Source: Bacteroidaceae bacterium
GTDB lineage: Bacteria > Bacteroidota > Bacteroidia > Bacteroidales > Bacteroidaceae
Assembly: GCA_017524545.1 (NCBI GenBank)
Contig: JAFXVN010000025.1
Coordinates: forward strand, 1-64,000
DNA length: 64,000 nt
Reading direction: 5' to 3'
Part shown: piece after piece, positions 1 through 7,214 of the stretch
Layout: every line of letters starts with the position of its first letter
How positions within the stretch are numbered: the stretch's first letter is position 1
The notes under the pieces: generated by a model
The model's input: the letters and a program-made list of their open reading frames with translations, nothing else
What the model was told of the DNA's origin: nothing
Database searches by the model: none
Translations under genes and position numbers: made by a program

Positions 1-1
1 T

Positions 2-148
2 CAAAGTGAGGGAGAAGTGGTAAATGGTCAATGGTCAAATGGTAAATGTTATGACCTAAGCGGCAGGAAAATCGTAAATCGTAAATCGTCAAATAGTAAA
101 TCACCTCGGGGTATCTACATCATAGACGGGAAGAAGAAAGTGAAGTAA
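2..148 (+). CDS. C-terminal end of a secreted protein (partial, 5' end outside window)
   Basis: The frame is open from base 2 to the TAA at 146-148. The last residues read YDLSGRKI, then a serine/asparagine/lysine stretch, then RGIYIIDGKKKVK. This short tail resembles the C-terminal sorting-type tails of secreted Bacteroidales proteins and the tails at 27021 and 27973. Two AT-rich repeat blocks (17-48 and 70-101) lie in frame within these codons, so part of the linker is repeat-derived. The protein body is outside the window and its function cannot be judged. Confidence 0.6.
   Translation, partial: QSEGEVVNGQWSNGKCYDLSGRKIVNRKSSNSKSPRGIYIIDGKKKVK
17..101. repeat. AT-rich short repeat, GTAAATGG/GTCAAATGG type, inside a coding region
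   Basis: Repeated GTAAATGGTCAATGG and ATCGTAAATCGTAAATCG blocks. The same family recurs at 3811, 6776, 14408, 20565, 20739 and 48466, mostly between genes. Here it is translated as part of the preceding protein. Confidence 0.7.
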
Positions 149-224
149 GGTTCTTTTCTCTTTCAAGAATTAGAGAATTAGAGAATACCTCATCAATAAC
201 ACTGTGTAAGATGATTTTGTGTGG

Positions 225-458
225 TTACTTGTCATCGTAATGCCCATAGGCGGTGAGGACAAGTACAATGACTTCCTGCTCGAAAATTCGATACACAAGC
301 TGGTGCTTCTTCGTTATTTCACGACTCCATCGTCCTTCGGGCTTGCCCTCCAATGGCTCGGGATGACCTGTTCCCGTCTTCGGATGCTCCCTCAATTCCT
401 CAATGAATCGCTGGACTTTGGCAAAGGCTTTTGGGGTGTATCTCACTTCATAAGGCAT
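225..458 (-). CDS. Txe/YoeB-family mRNA interferase toxin
   Basis: A 77-residue RelE-superfamily protein with the YoeB signature: ELREHPKTGTGHPEPLEG, then WSREITKKHQLVYRI and a C-terminal AYGHY. The Arg of the WSR segment and the His of the GHY end match the catalytic Arg/His of YoeB; the family cleaves mRNA on the ribosome. I chose the ATG at 458 rather than the GTG at 464 because it gives an 11-nt overlap with the antitoxin gene, exactly as in the paralogous module at 9163. Expression is presumably repressed by the antitoxin-toxin complex. It is close in sequence to the second YoeB toxin in this window. Confidence 0.88.
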   Translation of the reverse strand: MPYEVRYTPKAFAKVQRFIEELREHPKTGTGHPEPLEGKPEGRWSREITKKHQLVYRIFEQEVIVLVLTAYGHYDDK

Positions 459-705
459 AACCACAACGCTTTAGCATGTCCGACAAAGACTCTCCTGGAA
501 GCATTTCGGTGTATTCTCCCCTGGCATATTGCGCTTCGGCTTCCTCAATGTTACGAAAGAACTCCTCCTTCGTCATCAGTGTTGGGTCTTCTTTCTTCGC
601 CACCAGCTTCTTCGCATATTTCAGGAGCTTTGTCATCAGTCCCTCGTCTTCGGCAATTACACCCATTGCGCGGAACAACTCCGCATTCATCTGCATTGCT
701 GTCAT
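448..705 (-). CDS. antitoxin of the YoeB-type module
   Basis: An 85-residue acidic protein upstream of the toxin, overlapping it by 11 nt. The C-terminus (ARGEYTEMLPGESLSDMLKR) is nearly the same as in the antitoxin at 8904, which identifies the pair as paralogues. The usual arrangement is an N-terminal DNA-binding part and a C-terminal toxin-binding tail. An upstream ATG at 780 exists, but the -7 promoter box at 734-741 lies inside that extension, so 705 (MTAMQMNAEL) is preferred. It probably autorepresses the operon; a TCCGAA/TTCGGA inverted repeat lies just upstream of the promoter. Confidence 0.82.
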   Translation of the reverse strand: MTAMQMNAELFRAMGVIAEDEGLMTKLLKYAKKLVAKKEDPTLMTKEEFFRNIEEAEAQYARGEYTEMLPGESLSDMLKRCGYAL

Positions 706-733
706 AATCCTATTCTCTTCTGTTTTGTATGTG

Positions 734-741
734 CAAAAGTA
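734..741 (-). promoter_or_regulatory. -7 box (TACTTTTG) of the YoeB-module promoter
   Basis: The minus strand reads TACTTTTGC, matching the Bacteroidetes TAnnTTTG consensus, about 30 nt upstream of the antitoxin start. A 28-nt stretch around it (731-758) is identical to the promoter region of the neighbouring MNT/HEPN module (1561-1588). Confidence 0.7.
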
Positions 742-751
742 CAAACAAAAA

Positions 752-768
752 TCCGAACGCGATTCGGA
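752..768. promoter_or_regulatory. operator-like inverted repeat TCCGAA-N5-TTCGGA
   Basis: Six-base arms with a 5-nt centre directly upstream of the -7 box of the YoeB module. The same arms with an 11-nt centre stand at 1582-1604 before the MNT/HEPN module. A repressor site is inferred only from position and symmetry. Confidence 0.45.
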
Positions 769-806
769 AGATTTCTTCAAGATATGGACAAAAAGGCTCT
801 TGATGA

Positions 807-1214
807 TTAGTGTTCCCCACGGATGATGTACTTCTCTATCTTCTCGATGAGTTTGCGTGTTGGCTCTATCTTCGGGGCAATGTCTTTCTCTGTGGCGTTG
901 TAGGCGCAGTTGTAATCAGCTTTCTCACGCAAGCCCTGCAAGCGGGAATAGTGCCTGCCTTCCTCAATGGAGAAGATGCCTGTGGTGACATAGTGCTGTC
1001 CGAAGGCCCCCACAGCTCCACGATGGGAACCTACGTTGTAACCATCGTTGATGAGTAGGGCTGATACGGCATGGAACAGGGAATAGTATAAGCGGTTGGC
1101 TACATTGTCCCAATAACCCGCCTCGCACAACATGGGGATTTGGCTGAAGTTGGCGTGGGCTTTTTCCAATTGCAATCGCACCACAGTTCTTCGCTCTTCG
1201 TCATTAAGGCTCAT
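807..1214 (-). CDS. HEPN-domain protein (toxin of an MNT/HEPN module)
   Basis: A 135-residue helical protein with the HEPN RNase signature Rx4-6H visible as RLYYSLFH (residues about 41-48). HEPN proteins paired with minimal nucleotidyltransferases act as RNase toxins neutralised by the MNT partner. It overlaps the upstream MNT gene by 4 nt (ATGA), so the two are translationally coupled. It lies between the MNT gene and the YoeB module, all on the minus strand, making a small cluster of two toxin-antitoxin systems. A non-toxin role, such as substrate binding for the nucleotidyltransferase, is a possible alternative. Confidence 0.78.
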   Translation of the reverse strand: MSLNDEERRTVVRLQLEKAHANFSQIPMLCEAGYWDNVANRLYYSLFHAVSALLINDGYNVGSHRGAVGAFGQHYVTTGIFSIEEGRHYSRLQGLREKADYNCAYNATEKDIAPKIEPTRKLIEKIEKYIIRGEH

Positions 1215-1528
1215 GCCAGTACGATTTTGTCGTGTTCAACATTCTTGTGGAAAGGCAGGAAGGATATGGCTTCCCATTCTTTCTTTGTGTACATTTGAGG
1301 ACTTATGAGTTCGCCGATGTTCCAGCCAAGCATGGTGAAGGGGAACGATACGTTGTCGTAGTCGCTATCGGTGAGTTCGGGCTTGTCAAGCAAGATGAGC
1401 AAATCCCAATCGCTGCCCTTGTGGGCGTCGCCTCGTGCCCGCGAACCATAGAGTAGCAGTGAACTTCCTTTAGGCAATGCCGTGCTTGCCACCTGCCGGA
1501 TGCTATCGATGACCTGACTCCTATTCAT
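1211..1528 (-). CDS. MNT-type minimal nucleotidyltransferase (antitoxin partner of HEPN)
   Basis: A 105-residue protein with the nucleotidyltransferase core LLLYGSRARGD...SDWDLLILLD, that is GSx(n)DxD. Family members of this size pair with HEPN toxins and inactivate them, in known cases by AMPylation. The start at 1528 (MNRSQVIDSI) is chosen because the promoter -7 box lies at 1564-1571; the in-frame start at 1594 would be upstream of it. The downstream HEPN gene overlaps by 4 nt. Confidence 0.8.
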   Translation of the reverse strand: MNRSQVIDSIRQVASTALPKGSSLLLYGSRARGDAHKGSDWDLLILLDKPELTDSDYDNVSFPFTMLGWNIGELISPQMYTKKEWEAISFLPFHKNVEHDKIVLA

Positions 1529-1563
1529 GCTGCACTTCTGCTCGTTTGTTGTAAACTCTTGTG

Positions 1564-1571
1564 CAAAAGTA
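1564..1571 (-). promoter_or_regulatory. -7 box (TACTTTTG) of the MNT/HEPN module
   Basis: Consensus Bacteroidetes box about 36 nt upstream of the MNT start, embedded in a 28-nt sequence identical to the YoeB-module promoter. Confidence 0.68.
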
Positions 1572-1581
1572 CAAACAAAAA

Positions 1582-1604
1582 TCCGAACCGCCAAGCGATT
1601 CGGA
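1582..1604. promoter_or_regulatory. operator-like inverted repeat TCCGAA-N11-TTCGGA
   Basis: Same arms as the inverted repeat at 752-768 but with a longer centre. It lies just upstream of the MNT/HEPN -7 box. Confidence 0.4.
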
Positions 1605-1740
1605 CTATTTCTTCATGTAATGCGCCAAAAAGGACACCAACGGTAAAGACAAATTTCTGTTTCCTGTTGTCTATTATAACGTCCATTTCATCTTTCTATT
1701 TTATTTCTGCAAGTTCTATTCATTCTTCATTCTTTTTTCG

Positions 1741-1748
1741 TACCTTTG
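1741..1748 (+). promoter_or_regulatory. -7 box (TACCTTTG) of the DEAD-box helicase gene
   Basis: Consensus box 8 nt before the chosen ATG at 1757, so the transcript is nearly leaderless or has a very short leader. Confidence 0.6.
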
Positions 1749-1756
1749 CAGCCGAT

Positions 1757-3802
1757 ATGAAAAACTTTAATGAACTGGGGCTTGCCGAACCTCTTCTGCA
1801 AGCCATCGAAGAACTGGGCTACGAGCACCCGATGCCCGTGCAGGAGGAAGTGATTCCCCACCTGCTGAACAATGATACCGACCTCATCGCCTTGGCACAG
1901 ACCGGCACCGGCAAGACGGCTGCCTACGGGCTGCCGCTGCTGCAAAAAGCCCCCTCCCTGCTCCCCCTTTGGGGGAGTGATTTGGAGGAGCAAGTCAGCA
2001 GGAATGAGGCACTCCCCCAAAGGGGGAGCGGGGAGGGGGCTTTTGCCGTCATCCTCAGCCCCACCCGTGAGCTGTGCCTGCAAATCGCAGACGACATGGA
2101 GGGCTTTAGCAAGCATCTGCCGGACATCAACATCCTGGCTGTCTATGGCGGCGCGAACATTGAGCCGCAGATACGCGCCCTGAAGCACGGAGTGGATATC
2201 ATCGTGGCAACGCCCGGCCGACTGATGGACTTGATGAAGCGCGGCGTGGCCGACCTCTCGCAGGTGCGCTACCTCGTGCTCGACGAGGCGGACGAAATGC
2301 TCTCGATGGGTTTCCAAGAAGACCTTGACAGCATCCTCGCCGGCATCCCCAGTGAGCACCGCACACTGCTCTTCAGCGCCACCATGAGCCGCGAGATAGA
2401 GCGTATCGCCCAAAACTACCTGACGGATGCCAAGCAGATTCAGGTGGGCAGCCGCAACGAAGGCGCGGAGAACGTCAACCATATATATTATATGGTACAC
2501 GCGCGCGACAAATACCTTGCCCTCAAGCGCGTGGTCGATTTCCATCCCCGCATCTACGCCATCATCTTCTGCCGTACCCGTATGGAGACGCAGGAGGTGG
2601 CAGACAACCTCATCCGCGACGGCTACAATGCCGATGCCCTGCACGGCGACCTCTCGCAGCAGCAGCGCGATCTGACGATGCAACGCTTCCGCCGCCACCG
2701 CGTCCAGCTCCTTGTGGCAACCGATGTGGCGGCTCGCGGCTTGGATGTGGACGACCTGACACACGTCATCAACTATGGTATGCCCGACGATGTGGAGAAC
2801 TACACCCACCGCTCTGGCCGCACTGGGCGTGCCGGCAAGAAAGGAACGAGCATCTGCATCATCGGCATACGCGAGCGCAGCAAGATAAAGCAGGTGGAAA
2901 AGGAGATTCAGAAGTCCTTCGAGGAGGGCACGCTGCCCGAGCCGCGCGATATCTGCACCAAGCAGCTCTACCACGTCATCGACGACATCGAGCGCGTGGT
3001 GGTCGATGAAGAGGAGATTGCGCCCTTCATGGACGAGGTGCGTAAGCGTTGGGAGTGGTTCGACAAAGACGACCTCATCCGCCGCGTGCTCTCCCGCGAG
3101 TTCGGACGCTTCCTTAAATACTACGCAGTAGAAGCCCCCCTTTCATCCCCCCAAGAGGGGGAAAAATCATCGCGGTCAAGGAAGGACAAGCGGAGGGAGG
3201 CCGAGGAGGGCTACGTCCGCCTCTTCCTCAACGTCGGCAAGATAGACGGCATGTATGCCCGCGAGATTATCGGCCTGCTCAACAAGAACGTGCAGGGCGA
3301 CAAGGTGGCCGTCGGCCGCATCGACCTGATGAAGAATTTCTCCTTTATTGAGGTGAAGCAGGAAGACCTGAACCGCGTGCTGAAAGGTTTGAAGCATGGC
3401 GTGACGGTGAAGGGAAGGAGCGTGGTCTGCGACATATCGACCGACGAGCCGCAGCAGAGGGACAGCAAGCCGGCGCGCAAAGAAAAGTCCGCCACCGCCC
3501 ACAAAGAAACCCCTGTTGCTCCCCGCAAAGAGAAGCCGGAGAACCGCAAGGAAAAACCAGCGGCACCACCGCGTCGCGAGAAACACGAAAAGCCTTCCCG
3601 CGAGGAGCGCGGCTATACCGAGCCCCGTGGCAAGAAATACAAGAAGGAGGACTGGATGAAGTTCCTCCACCCCGACGAGCCCACAAAGAAGAGAAAGAAA
3701 TTCGAGCTGAAAGGCGAACTCCCCGACTTCAGTGAAGAAGGCTGGGCGAGGAGGAAGCCAAAAGCCTCCCCTAACCCCTCCAAAGGAGGGGGAAACAAAT
3801 AG
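1757..3802 (+). CDS. DEAD-box ATP-dependent RNA helicase (DeaD/CsdA-like)
   Basis: 681 residues. Helicase motifs in order: AQTGTGKTAA (Walker A), PTRELCLQIA, ATPGRLMDL, DEAD (in LDEADEML), SAT (in LFSATMS), and HRSGRTGRAG (motif VI). A C-terminal DbpA-type RNA-binding domain is likely near residues 480-565, followed by a lysine-rich tail. Such helicases remodel RNA in ribosome assembly and cold adaptation. The start at 1757 (MKNFNELGL) matches the family and follows a -7 box. Residues about 64-95 (PSLLPLWGSD...QRGSGEG) are a 32-codon palindromic repeat inserted between motif I and motif Ia. Residues about 459-468 (PLSSPQEGE) and the last 12 residues (KASPNPSKGGGN) are half-elements of the same repeat class. 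Confidence 0.93.
   Translation: MKNFNELGLAEPLLQAIEELGYEHPMPVQEEVIPHLLNNDTDLIALAQTGTGKTAAYGLPLLQKAPSLLPLWGSDLEEQVSRNEALPQRGSGEGAFAVILSPTRELCLQIADDMEGFSKHLPDINILAVYGGANIEPQIRALKHGVDIIVATPGRLMDLMKRGVADLSQVRYLVLDEADEMLSMGFQEDLDSILAGIPSEHRTLLFSATMSREIERIAQNYLTDAKQIQVGSRNEGAENVNHIYYMVHARDKYLALKRVVDFHPRIYAIIFCRTRMETQEVADNLIRDGYNADALHGDLSQQQRDLTMQRFRRHRVQLLVATDVAARGLDVDDLTHVINYGMPDDVENYTHRSGRTGRAGKKGTSICIIGIRERSKIKQVEKEIQKSFEEGTLPEPRDICTKQLYHVIDDIERVVVDEEEIAPFMDEVRKRWEWFDKDDLIRRVLSREFGRFLKYYAVEAPLSSPQEGEKSSRSRKDKRREAEEGYVRLFLNVGKIDGMYAREIIGLLNKNVQGDKVAVGRIDLMKNFSFIEVKQEDLNRVLKGLKHGVTVKGRSVVCDISTDEPQQRDSKPARKEKSATAHKETPVAPRKEKPENRKEKPAAPPRREKHEKPSREERGYTEPRGKKYKKEDWMKFLHPDEPTKKRKKFELKGELPDFSEEGWARRKPKASPNPSKGGGNK
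1947..2042. repeat. GC-rich palindromic element (type A) in frame inside the helicase
   Basis: Terminal arms AAGCCCCCTCC / GGAGGGGGCTT with inner arms CTCCCCCTTTGGGGGAGT and ACTCCCCCAAAGGGGGAG. Length is 96 nt (32 codons), so the frame is kept. Sister copies lie at 39500, 47679 and 57567. Confidence 0.85.
3131..3165. repeat. half palindromic element inside the helicase
   Basis: GAAGCCCCCCTTTCATCCCC followed by CCAAGAGGGGG, translated as APLSSPQEGE. It looks like a single arm of the GC-rich element family. Confidence 0.6.
3762..3794. repeat. half palindromic element (type B) forming the helicase C-terminus
   Basis: AAGCCTCCCCTAACCCCTCC followed by AAAGGAGGGGG. It encodes ASPNPSKGG just before the stop, so the protein end is repeat-derived. 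Confidence 0.7.
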
Positions 3803-3810
3803 TCAAAATG

Positions 3811-3857
3811 GCATATTGTAAATAAACTGTAAATTGTAAATCGTCAAATAGTAAATG
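3811..3857. repeat. AT-rich repeat block abutting the S46 peptidase start
   Basis: Tandem TTGTAAAT / GTAAATCG / TAGTAAATG units; the last one contains the ATG used by the peptidase gene. Same family as at 17-101. Confidence 0.65.
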
Positions 3858-5996
3858 AAAAGGATAGTCTTTTGTGCGCTTTGCGCAATATCCCTCCTTT
3901 CCCGTGCCGACGAAGGCATGTGGATGCTGAACAATATTGACCAGAAGACAGCTCAGGCCATGAAAAGCCTTGGCCTCAAACTCAAACCCGACCAGCTCTA
4001 CAGCACCGAACATGCCAGCCTCAAGGACTGCGTGGTTGATTTCGGCGACTTCTGCTCGGGTGTCGTGGTGAGTCCCGATGGACTGGTCTTCACCAACCAC
4101 CACTGCGGCTATGGCGCCATACAGAAGCTCTCGACACCCGACGACGACATCCTCACCAATGGCTTTGTGGCACATTCACGCAAGGAAGAACGGCCCGCCG
4201 AAGGACTCTTCGTGAAGTTCCTCGTGCGCACAGAAGAGTGCACAAGCCGCATCATGCAGGCACTGAACAAGGTCTATGAGGCGCATCCCGACGCATCGAG
4301 CGCAGAGCTTGACAAGCAATGCCTTGACAGCATCATGGGAGCTGCGGAGAAGGAGTTCACGAAAGCCAATCCTGGCCTCGACTGTATGGTCAAAGCCTAC
4401 TACGAGAACAACGCCTTCTATGTAAGCTACTACAAGGTCTATCGCGACATCCGCCTCGTCTTCACCGCTACGGAGACAATGGGCAAGTTCGGCGGCGACA
4501 CCGACAACTGGATGTGGCCGCGACAGACGTGCGACTTCAGCGTTTTCCGCATCTATGCCGACCAGAACGGCGAGCCCGCAGACTATAACGCGGAGAACGT
4601 CCCCCTGCATCTCAAGAACTACGCCCGCATCGCTATGGACGGCTACAAGAACGGCGACTTCTGCATGACGATAGGTTATCCGGGCAGCACGAGCCGCTAC
4701 CTGAGTTCTTGGGGCATCGACGAGCGCGTGAACGCCCGCAACATCAGCACCATACAGGTGCGCGGCAAGAAGCAGGAGGTTTGGAAACGCTTCATGGATG
4801 CCGACCGCGCCGTGGGCATCAAGTATGCCAGCAAATGGGCGAGCAGCAGCAACTACTGGAAGAACAGCATCGGCATGAACAAGGCCATTGCCGACCTTGG
4901 CGTGATTGCCCAGAAGCAGCAGCTCGAGGACAAGATACGCCAGTGGTATGGTGACAGAAAGGACCTCTCCGACCGCTTCGGCAGGATGTTCGGCAGGCTG
5001 AAGGATGCGTATGGGAAACGCCGCAACGACGTCTATGCAATGGGTTTCTTCCGCGAGACATTCGTGCGCGGCATCGAACTCTATCGCGTCGCTCACATGC
5101 TCAACTCCATGCCACAGGATGCCGACAGCACAGAGGCTGCCTTGGTGCGCACCCGCATGGAGGCTTTCTTCAAGGACTACGATGCCAAGCTGGACGAGGC
5201 TACGATGGTTGCCTTGCTCCGAAACTACCGCGAGCAGGTGAAGGAGCGCCGCTATTGGCCCGAGTGCTACAACGTCATCGACAGCCTCTACGGAGGCGAC
5301 GAGGCGGCCTACGCCCACGATGTCTTCTCAAAAACTATCTGCACAGACCTCTCTGCCGTGGATAAGTTGCTTACCGACAGCACACTCCGCGACACAGACC
5401 CCGCCCTGCTCTATGCCGATGGCATCCCCGTCAAGATGCAGGAAATAGCAGGAGGCAGCCGCGATGCCTCGACCACCATCGACTACAACGAGCACCTGCT
5501 GACGCAAGCCCTGCTTGAAATGGATCAGGAGACACCGCACTACAGCGATGCCAACTTCACCATGCGCCTCTCCTACGGCAACATCCAGGACTATACCGCT
5601 GGCGGCACACATCACCAGTACTACACCAACGCGCAGAGCCTCCTCGACAAGGCTGCCAAGCAAAGCGAGATTGAAGACTACAAGCTGGAGGATGACATCG
5701 TCGGCCTGATGAAGAAGGGCGATTGGGGACGCTATGCCGACAAGAAGACAGGCGAGATGCACCTCTGCTTCCTCTCCGACAACGACATCACGGGCGGCAA
5801 CTCCGGCTCGCCCATGTTCAACGGCCGTGGCGAACTGCTCGGCCTTGCCTTCGACGGCAACTGGGAGGCCATGTCGGGCGACATCTCCTTCGACGACAAC
5901 CTGCAGCGCTGCATCGGCGTCGATGTCCGCTACATGCTCTTCGTTATCGACAAATGGGGCAAAGCGGAGAACCTGATTAAAGAACTGATACCCTAA
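3855..5996 (+). CDS. S46-family dipeptidyl peptidase (DPP7-like)
   Basis: 713 residues with an N-terminal signal peptide (MKRIVFCALCAISLLSRA), so it is periplasmic or outer-membrane associated. The chymotrypsin-fold catalytic elements are visible: His in VFTNHHCGYGAIQ and the nucleophile Ser in ITGGNSGSPMFNGRG. S46 enzymes release dipeptides from peptide N-termini and serve amino-acid and peptide nutrition in Bacteroidales. The segment LAFDGNWEAMSGD has Gly where acid-specific DPP11 enzymes carry Arg, which suggests DPP7-like (hydrophobic P1) specificity; this assignment is from memory of the family. Length fits the family (about 710). Confidence 0.9.
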   Translation: MKRIVFCALCAISLLSRADEGMWMLNNIDQKTAQAMKSLGLKLKPDQLYSTEHASLKDCVVDFGDFCSGVVVSPDGLVFTNHHCGYGAIQKLSTPDDDILTNGFVAHSRKEERPAEGLFVKFLVRTEECTSRIMQALNKVYEAHPDASSAELDKQCLDSIMGAAEKEFTKANPGLDCMVKAYYENNAFYVSYYKVYRDIRLVFTATETMGKFGGDTDNWMWPRQTCDFSVFRIYADQNGEPADYNAENVPLHLKNYARIAMDGYKNGDFCMTIGYPGSTSRYLSSWGIDERVNARNISTIQVRGKKQEVWKRFMDADRAVGIKYASKWASSSNYWKNSIGMNKAIADLGVIAQKQQLEDKIRQWYGDRKDLSDRFGRMFGRLKDAYGKRRNDVYAMGFFRETFVRGIELYRVAHMLNSMPQDADSTEAALVRTRMEAFFKDYDAKLDEATMVALLRNYREQVKERRYWPECYNVIDSLYGGDEAAYAHDVFSKTICTDLSAVDKLLTDSTLRDTDPALLYADGIPVKMQEIAGGSRDASTTIDYNEHLLTQALLEMDQETPHYSDANFTMRLSYGNIQDYTAGGTHHQYYTNAQSLLDKAAKQSEIEDYKLEDDIVGLMKKGDWGRYADKKTGEMHLCFLSDNDITGGNSGSPMFNGRGELLGLAFDGNWEAMSGDISFDDNLQRCIGVDVRYMLFVIDKWGKAENLIKELIP

Positions 5997-6106
5997 AATT
6001 CATAATTCATAATTCTCAATTCATAATTATTTCATTGCCATGAATCCTTGCAAACGAAGGTTCGGGTGGAATTAAATTATGAATTATGAATTGAGAATTA
6101 TGAATT
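5997..6106. repeat. AT-rich repeat in inverted orientation between convergent genes
   Basis: Arms at 5997-6028 (AATTCATAATTCATAATT type) and 6075-6106 (AATTATGAATTATGAATT type) are largely complementary and enclose about 46 nt. They lie between the ends of the convergent S46 peptidase and upp genes, so the transcript could fold and end here on either strand. Confidence 0.6.
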
Positions 6107-6111
6107 AAGCC

Positions 6112-6774
6112 TTAGAGTTTCCCCCCAAACGCCAAGTCGCCTGCGTCGCCGAGGCCTGGCACGATGTAGCTGTGCTCGTTGAGGATAGGGTCGATGGTGG
6201 CACACCACAGCTCCACGTTGTCATAGCCGCCGAAGCACTTCACGATGTGGTCCACGCCTTCCTGACTGGCAATAACGCTCGCCAGGATGATGCGGCGCGG
6301 CATTCCGTTCTTGAGGAAAGCCACCAAGCCAAGCTCCATGCTGTGACCCTTTGCCAGCATCGGGTCGGCCACGATGAGCGTCTTGCCCGTCAAGTCGGGC
6401 GAAGCCATGTACTCTACATGCACGTCCACCTCGCGGCATTCGCTGTCCTTATAGAAGCGGAAGGCACTCACAAAGCCGTTCTCCGCATGGTCGAAGACGT
6501 TAAGGAAGCCCTGGTGCAGCGGCAGTCCGGCACGCAGGATGGTGGCGAGCACGATGTCATCCGCCACGCGCTGGCACTTGCATTCCGCCAAAGGCGTTTG
6601 CACCGCTACCTCCTTGTAGTTCAAGGTTTGGCTTATCTCGTAGGCCATCAGTTCCCCGATACGCTCTATATTGCGACGGAAGCGCAGACGGTCTCGTTGG
6701 ATGCTGACATCCCGAAGCTCGCTCATATACTGGTTAAGGACGCTCGGCGTCTCGCTCAAGTTAACTACTTTCAT
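6112..6774 (-). CDS. upp: uracil phosphoribosyltransferase
   Basis: 220 residues. Converts uracil and PRPP to UMP (pyrimidine salvage). The PRPP-binding loop appears as LIVADPMLAKGHSM, and the C-terminal YIVPGLGDAGDLAFG is typical of Upp. The first residues MKVVNLSETPSVLNQY match the Bacteroidales proteins. It has its own promoter (-7 box 6832-6839) and is convergent with the S46 peptidase gene. Confidence 0.95.
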   Translation of the reverse strand: MKVVNLSETPSVLNQYMSELRDVSIQRDRLRFRRNIERIGELMAYEISQTLNYKEVAVQTPLAECKCQRVADDIVLATILRAGLPLHQGFLNVFDHAENGFVSAFRFYKDSECREVDVHVEYMASPDLTGKTLIVADPMLAKGHSMELGLVAFLKNGMPRRIILASVIASQEGVDHIVKCFGGYDNVELWCATIDPILNEHSYIVPGLGDAGDLAFGGKL

Positions 6775-6775
6775 C

Positions 6776-6812
6776 TCGCATTTACCATTTAATCAATTAC
6801 CATTTACCATTT
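6776..6812. repeat. AT-rich repeat in the upp leader
   Basis: ATTTACCATTTAATCAATTACCATTTACC is the reverse complement of the GTAAATGG repeat family. It lies between the upp promoter and its start codon and so would be in the mRNA leader. Confidence 0.65.
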
Positions 6813-6831
6813 TTCTCCTAAAGGAGCTATG

Positions 6832-6839
6832 CAAAGATA
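6832..6839 (-). promoter_or_regulatory. -7 box (TATCTTTG) of upp
   Basis: Consensus TAnnTTTG on the minus strand about 58 nt before the upp start. Confidence 0.65.
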
Positions 6840-7107
6840 GCACTTTTCGAGTTAACGCCCACCTTTTTCTCCGACAAAATAACAGCTAAAACAAAAAAAC
6901 GGACAATTGTATGTCGTTTGCAATGTTCCACACAGATAGTCCTGCCCACATACGCACTGCTCGACATGAAGGGAATGAGCAGCATCATTCGTCGGCTGAA
7001 AGGCAAAGGTTATATAGTAGAACCCGTTGAAAGCAAAACAGAAAGGTAATTTTTCTTCGTCCATTTGCCAAGTTTGCTTTGCAAAAGCACAAGCAAGGAA
7101 AATAATT
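6840..7107. other. gene-poor stretch between upp and pckA with a possible HTH-like remnant
   Basis: No convincing complete gene. On the plus strand the open frame ending at 7049 contains MKGMSSIIRRLKGKGY from the ATG at 6966 (27 codons), preceded in frame by VLPTYALLD. This resembles the recognition-helix part of small winged-helix proteins, but it lacks a start and N-terminus. I treat it as a possible gene fossil only. Confidence 0.25.
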
Positions 7108-7137
7108 ATGGACTATGGACTATGAACTATGAACTAA
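7108..7137. repeat. AT-rich repeat (ATGGACTATGAACTATGAAC type) upstream of pckA
   Basis: Same family as 51508, 58534 and 60724, where it supplies start codons. Here it lies just before the pckA -7 box and is outside the transcript. Confidence 0.6.
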
Positions 7138-7143
7138 AAGTTG

Positions 7144-7151
7144 TATCTTTG
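7144..7151 (+). promoter_or_regulatory. -7 box (TATCTTTG) of pckA
   Basis: Consensus box followed by an AT-rich leader of about 57 nt before the pckA ATG. Confidence 0.7.
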
Positions 7152-7214
7152 CAGCCGTTTAGGACGCAATAAGCAACAATTAAAAACAATCTATAATTTT
7201 TTCAACAAAAGCAA

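Noticed and set aside
1727..2974. 415-codon minus-strand frame opposite the DEAD-box helicase
   Set aside because: Antisense shadow of a gene with all helicase motifs; composition is typical of mirror frames in GC-rich codons.
4176..5318. 380-codon minus-strand frame opposite the S46 peptidase
   Set aside because: Shadow of a well-supported peptidase gene.
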